In this document: in pieces, positions 63,069-64,000 of the stretch
How the letters are laid out: each line of letters starts with the position of its first letter
Numbering within the stretch: the first letter of the stretch is position 1
NCBI GenBank assembly: GCA_933228895.1
Contig: OW121852.1
Location: 55,904,872 to 55,968,871 of the forward strand
Length of the DNA stretch: 64,000 nt
Direction of reading: 5' to 3'
Origin: Platycnemis pennipes
Lineage: Eukaryota; Arthropoda; Insecta; Odonata; Platycnemididae
The notes under the pieces: generated by a model
Database searches by the model: none
Seen by the model: only the letters and a program-made list of their open reading frames with translations
What the model was told of the DNA's origin: nothing
Program-made: the position numbers and the translations under genes

Positions 63069-63088
63069 GGGGGGGGGGGGGGGGGGGG
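63069..63088 (+). repeat. Poly-G tract (20 G)
   Basis: Twenty consecutive G, preceded by GGGGGCT and followed by CAGGAG. It is exceptional in this AT-rich window, with high quadruplex potential. Its length is prone to sequencing and assembly error. Confidence 0.85.
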
Positions 63089-63302
63089 CAGGAGAGGGTA
63101 TGTGAGGGAAAATGACGTGGCCCACCAAGTCTTCTTATTCGGTTCGCTAGATCACTGACGGACGAGGAGTAAAGTGGTCCTTTCAGCGGCAGTGTATGTA
63201 GGTAGGGACCAGCCGAGAAAGGGCTAATTAGGGAAGCACAGGTAATTCACGCACAGTCATGAAAGCTCTCGAGTCACTCCGTGATATATATGTTGGAGGC
63301 GG

Positions 63303-63728
63303 ATGAAACTGACTTCGTTCGTGCTCCTGGGTCAAGCGCCAACGTCCTTATTTCACGCCACTCCTTGTCCCATATTCCATGTTAGAGCCTTTATAGCGTG
63401 GAGCGGACCAAAGTGCCAAAGTAGCGAGGAGAAATGGAGCGATGAACGAGAAGGAATAGTACGGCTTTTCCTAATCATGTCTCGTTCCTTTTTACGCGGA
63501 AGATTTCCCATTTGGAAATTAAACTATGAAGCCCATATTGCCTCCGCAAAAAATAATTCATTCCCTTATTCGTGTTTCATAAGAATCGTAGAAACGTTTG
63601 TTTCCCTTGAACTTTTTGAACCTGAACGAAGAAAAAACAGACGGTCAGCAGCAGTTGCACACCCACGGGGGGCCTATGCTATGAGTAGCCATATCAGATT
63701 TAGAGAAAAAATAGTAATAAACTTTTAG
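63303..63728 (+). other. Unrecognised 141-codon open frame
   Basis: One of the longest frames in the window, but composition and lack of motifs argue for chance or a mosaic of unrelated sequence. The C-terminal third is basic (ERRKNRR). It ends about 30 bp before the fold-back element. I do not call it a gene. Confidence 0.15.
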
Positions 63729-63760
63729 GCCTATGCTAAGTTAGTTATGCGTCACAGCAC

Positions 63761-64000
63761 AGATAAAAGAGCCTTTCTTTTATCTTTGATCTAGTCACAC
63801 TCAAGTAAAATGAAGCAACGAGTTCTTCCTAATTTTCCAATTGCTGCTACCATGTGACTACGGCTTTTCAATTAAAGATTAATTAGGGTTGTAGAGAGCT
63901 TAGTCACATGGTTGCAACAATTGGAAATTTAGGAAGAACTCGTTGCTTCATTTTACTTGAGTATGACTAGATCAAAGATAAAAGAAAGGCTCTTTTATCT
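63761..64000. mobile_element. Fold-back element / MITE with 100-bp inverted arms (reaches window edge)
   Basis: The left arm 63761-63860 begins AGATAAAAGAGCCTTTCTTT and ends CCATGTGACTA. It is matched by the inverted right arm 63901-64000 with about four mismatches, around a 40-bp spacer. The arm end coincides with the last base of the window, so the true terminus may lie beyond. No protein is encoded. Target duplication cannot be judged because the right flank is missing. Confidence 0.85.

Noticed and set aside
63303..63728. 141-codon frame as a gene
   Set aside because: No motif, no recognisable exon context, and position immediately beside a fold-back element.

Overview
The window looks like gene-poor nuclear DNA of an animal, most likely an insect or another arthropod. 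It is AT-rich and full of stop codons in every frame. It holds short GC/CpG-rich patches, tRNA-derived SINE copies with RNA polymerase III B boxes, decayed non-LTR retrotransposons, a Penelope-like retroelement with a GIY-YIG domain, a pogo/Tigger-type MITE and fold-back elements. I found no operon-like gene packing, no rRNA, no intact tRNA gene and no host protein-coding gene that I could name with confidence. Nearly everything I can support is repeat- or transposon-derived.

Layout. 1-13 kb: mostly unique AT-rich DNA, with an inverted pair of tRNA-like SINE arms at 5.54-5.87 kb, one unrecognised antisense reading frame (7.2-7.6 kb) and a SINE at 8.0-8.3 kb. 13-23 kb: a promoter-like block, a G-rich patch, a 186-bp palindrome carrying a ribozyme-like motif on each arm (18.05-18.24 kb) and a second SINE of the 8-kb family. 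23.6-24.3 kb: a tandem array of 139-bp units running directly into a CpG-rich patch. 25.1-27.4 kb: a decayed LINE on the minus strand, then two 5'-truncated Penelope-like copies joined head to head. 27-49 kb: mostly unique DNA with a second palindrome of the ribozyme-like class (32.2 kb), several tRNA-like or SINE copies on the minus strand (35.0, 41.5-41.7, 42.1, 44.4-44.6 kb) and GC-rich patches. 49.86-50.32 kb: a complete 466-bp Tigger-like MITE with TA target duplication. 53.1-54.1 kb: a plus-strand LINE corpse whose polymerase motif is mutated. 55.6-60.8 kb: a 612-bp unit duplicated in tandem, the second copy apparently split by a 3.95-kb insertion. 63.8-64.0 kb: a fold-back element with 100-bp arms reaching the window edge.

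The parts do not work together as a pathway. The one thread that links separate places is a small hairpin motif (CTTGAWAATG, a short stem, then CGAAAC). It is found near the 3' end of both Penelope-like copies and in the two palindromes. Its stem sequences differ between copies but pairing is largely kept. This resembles the hammerhead-type motifs reported in Penelope-like elements, although the core here is not canonical.
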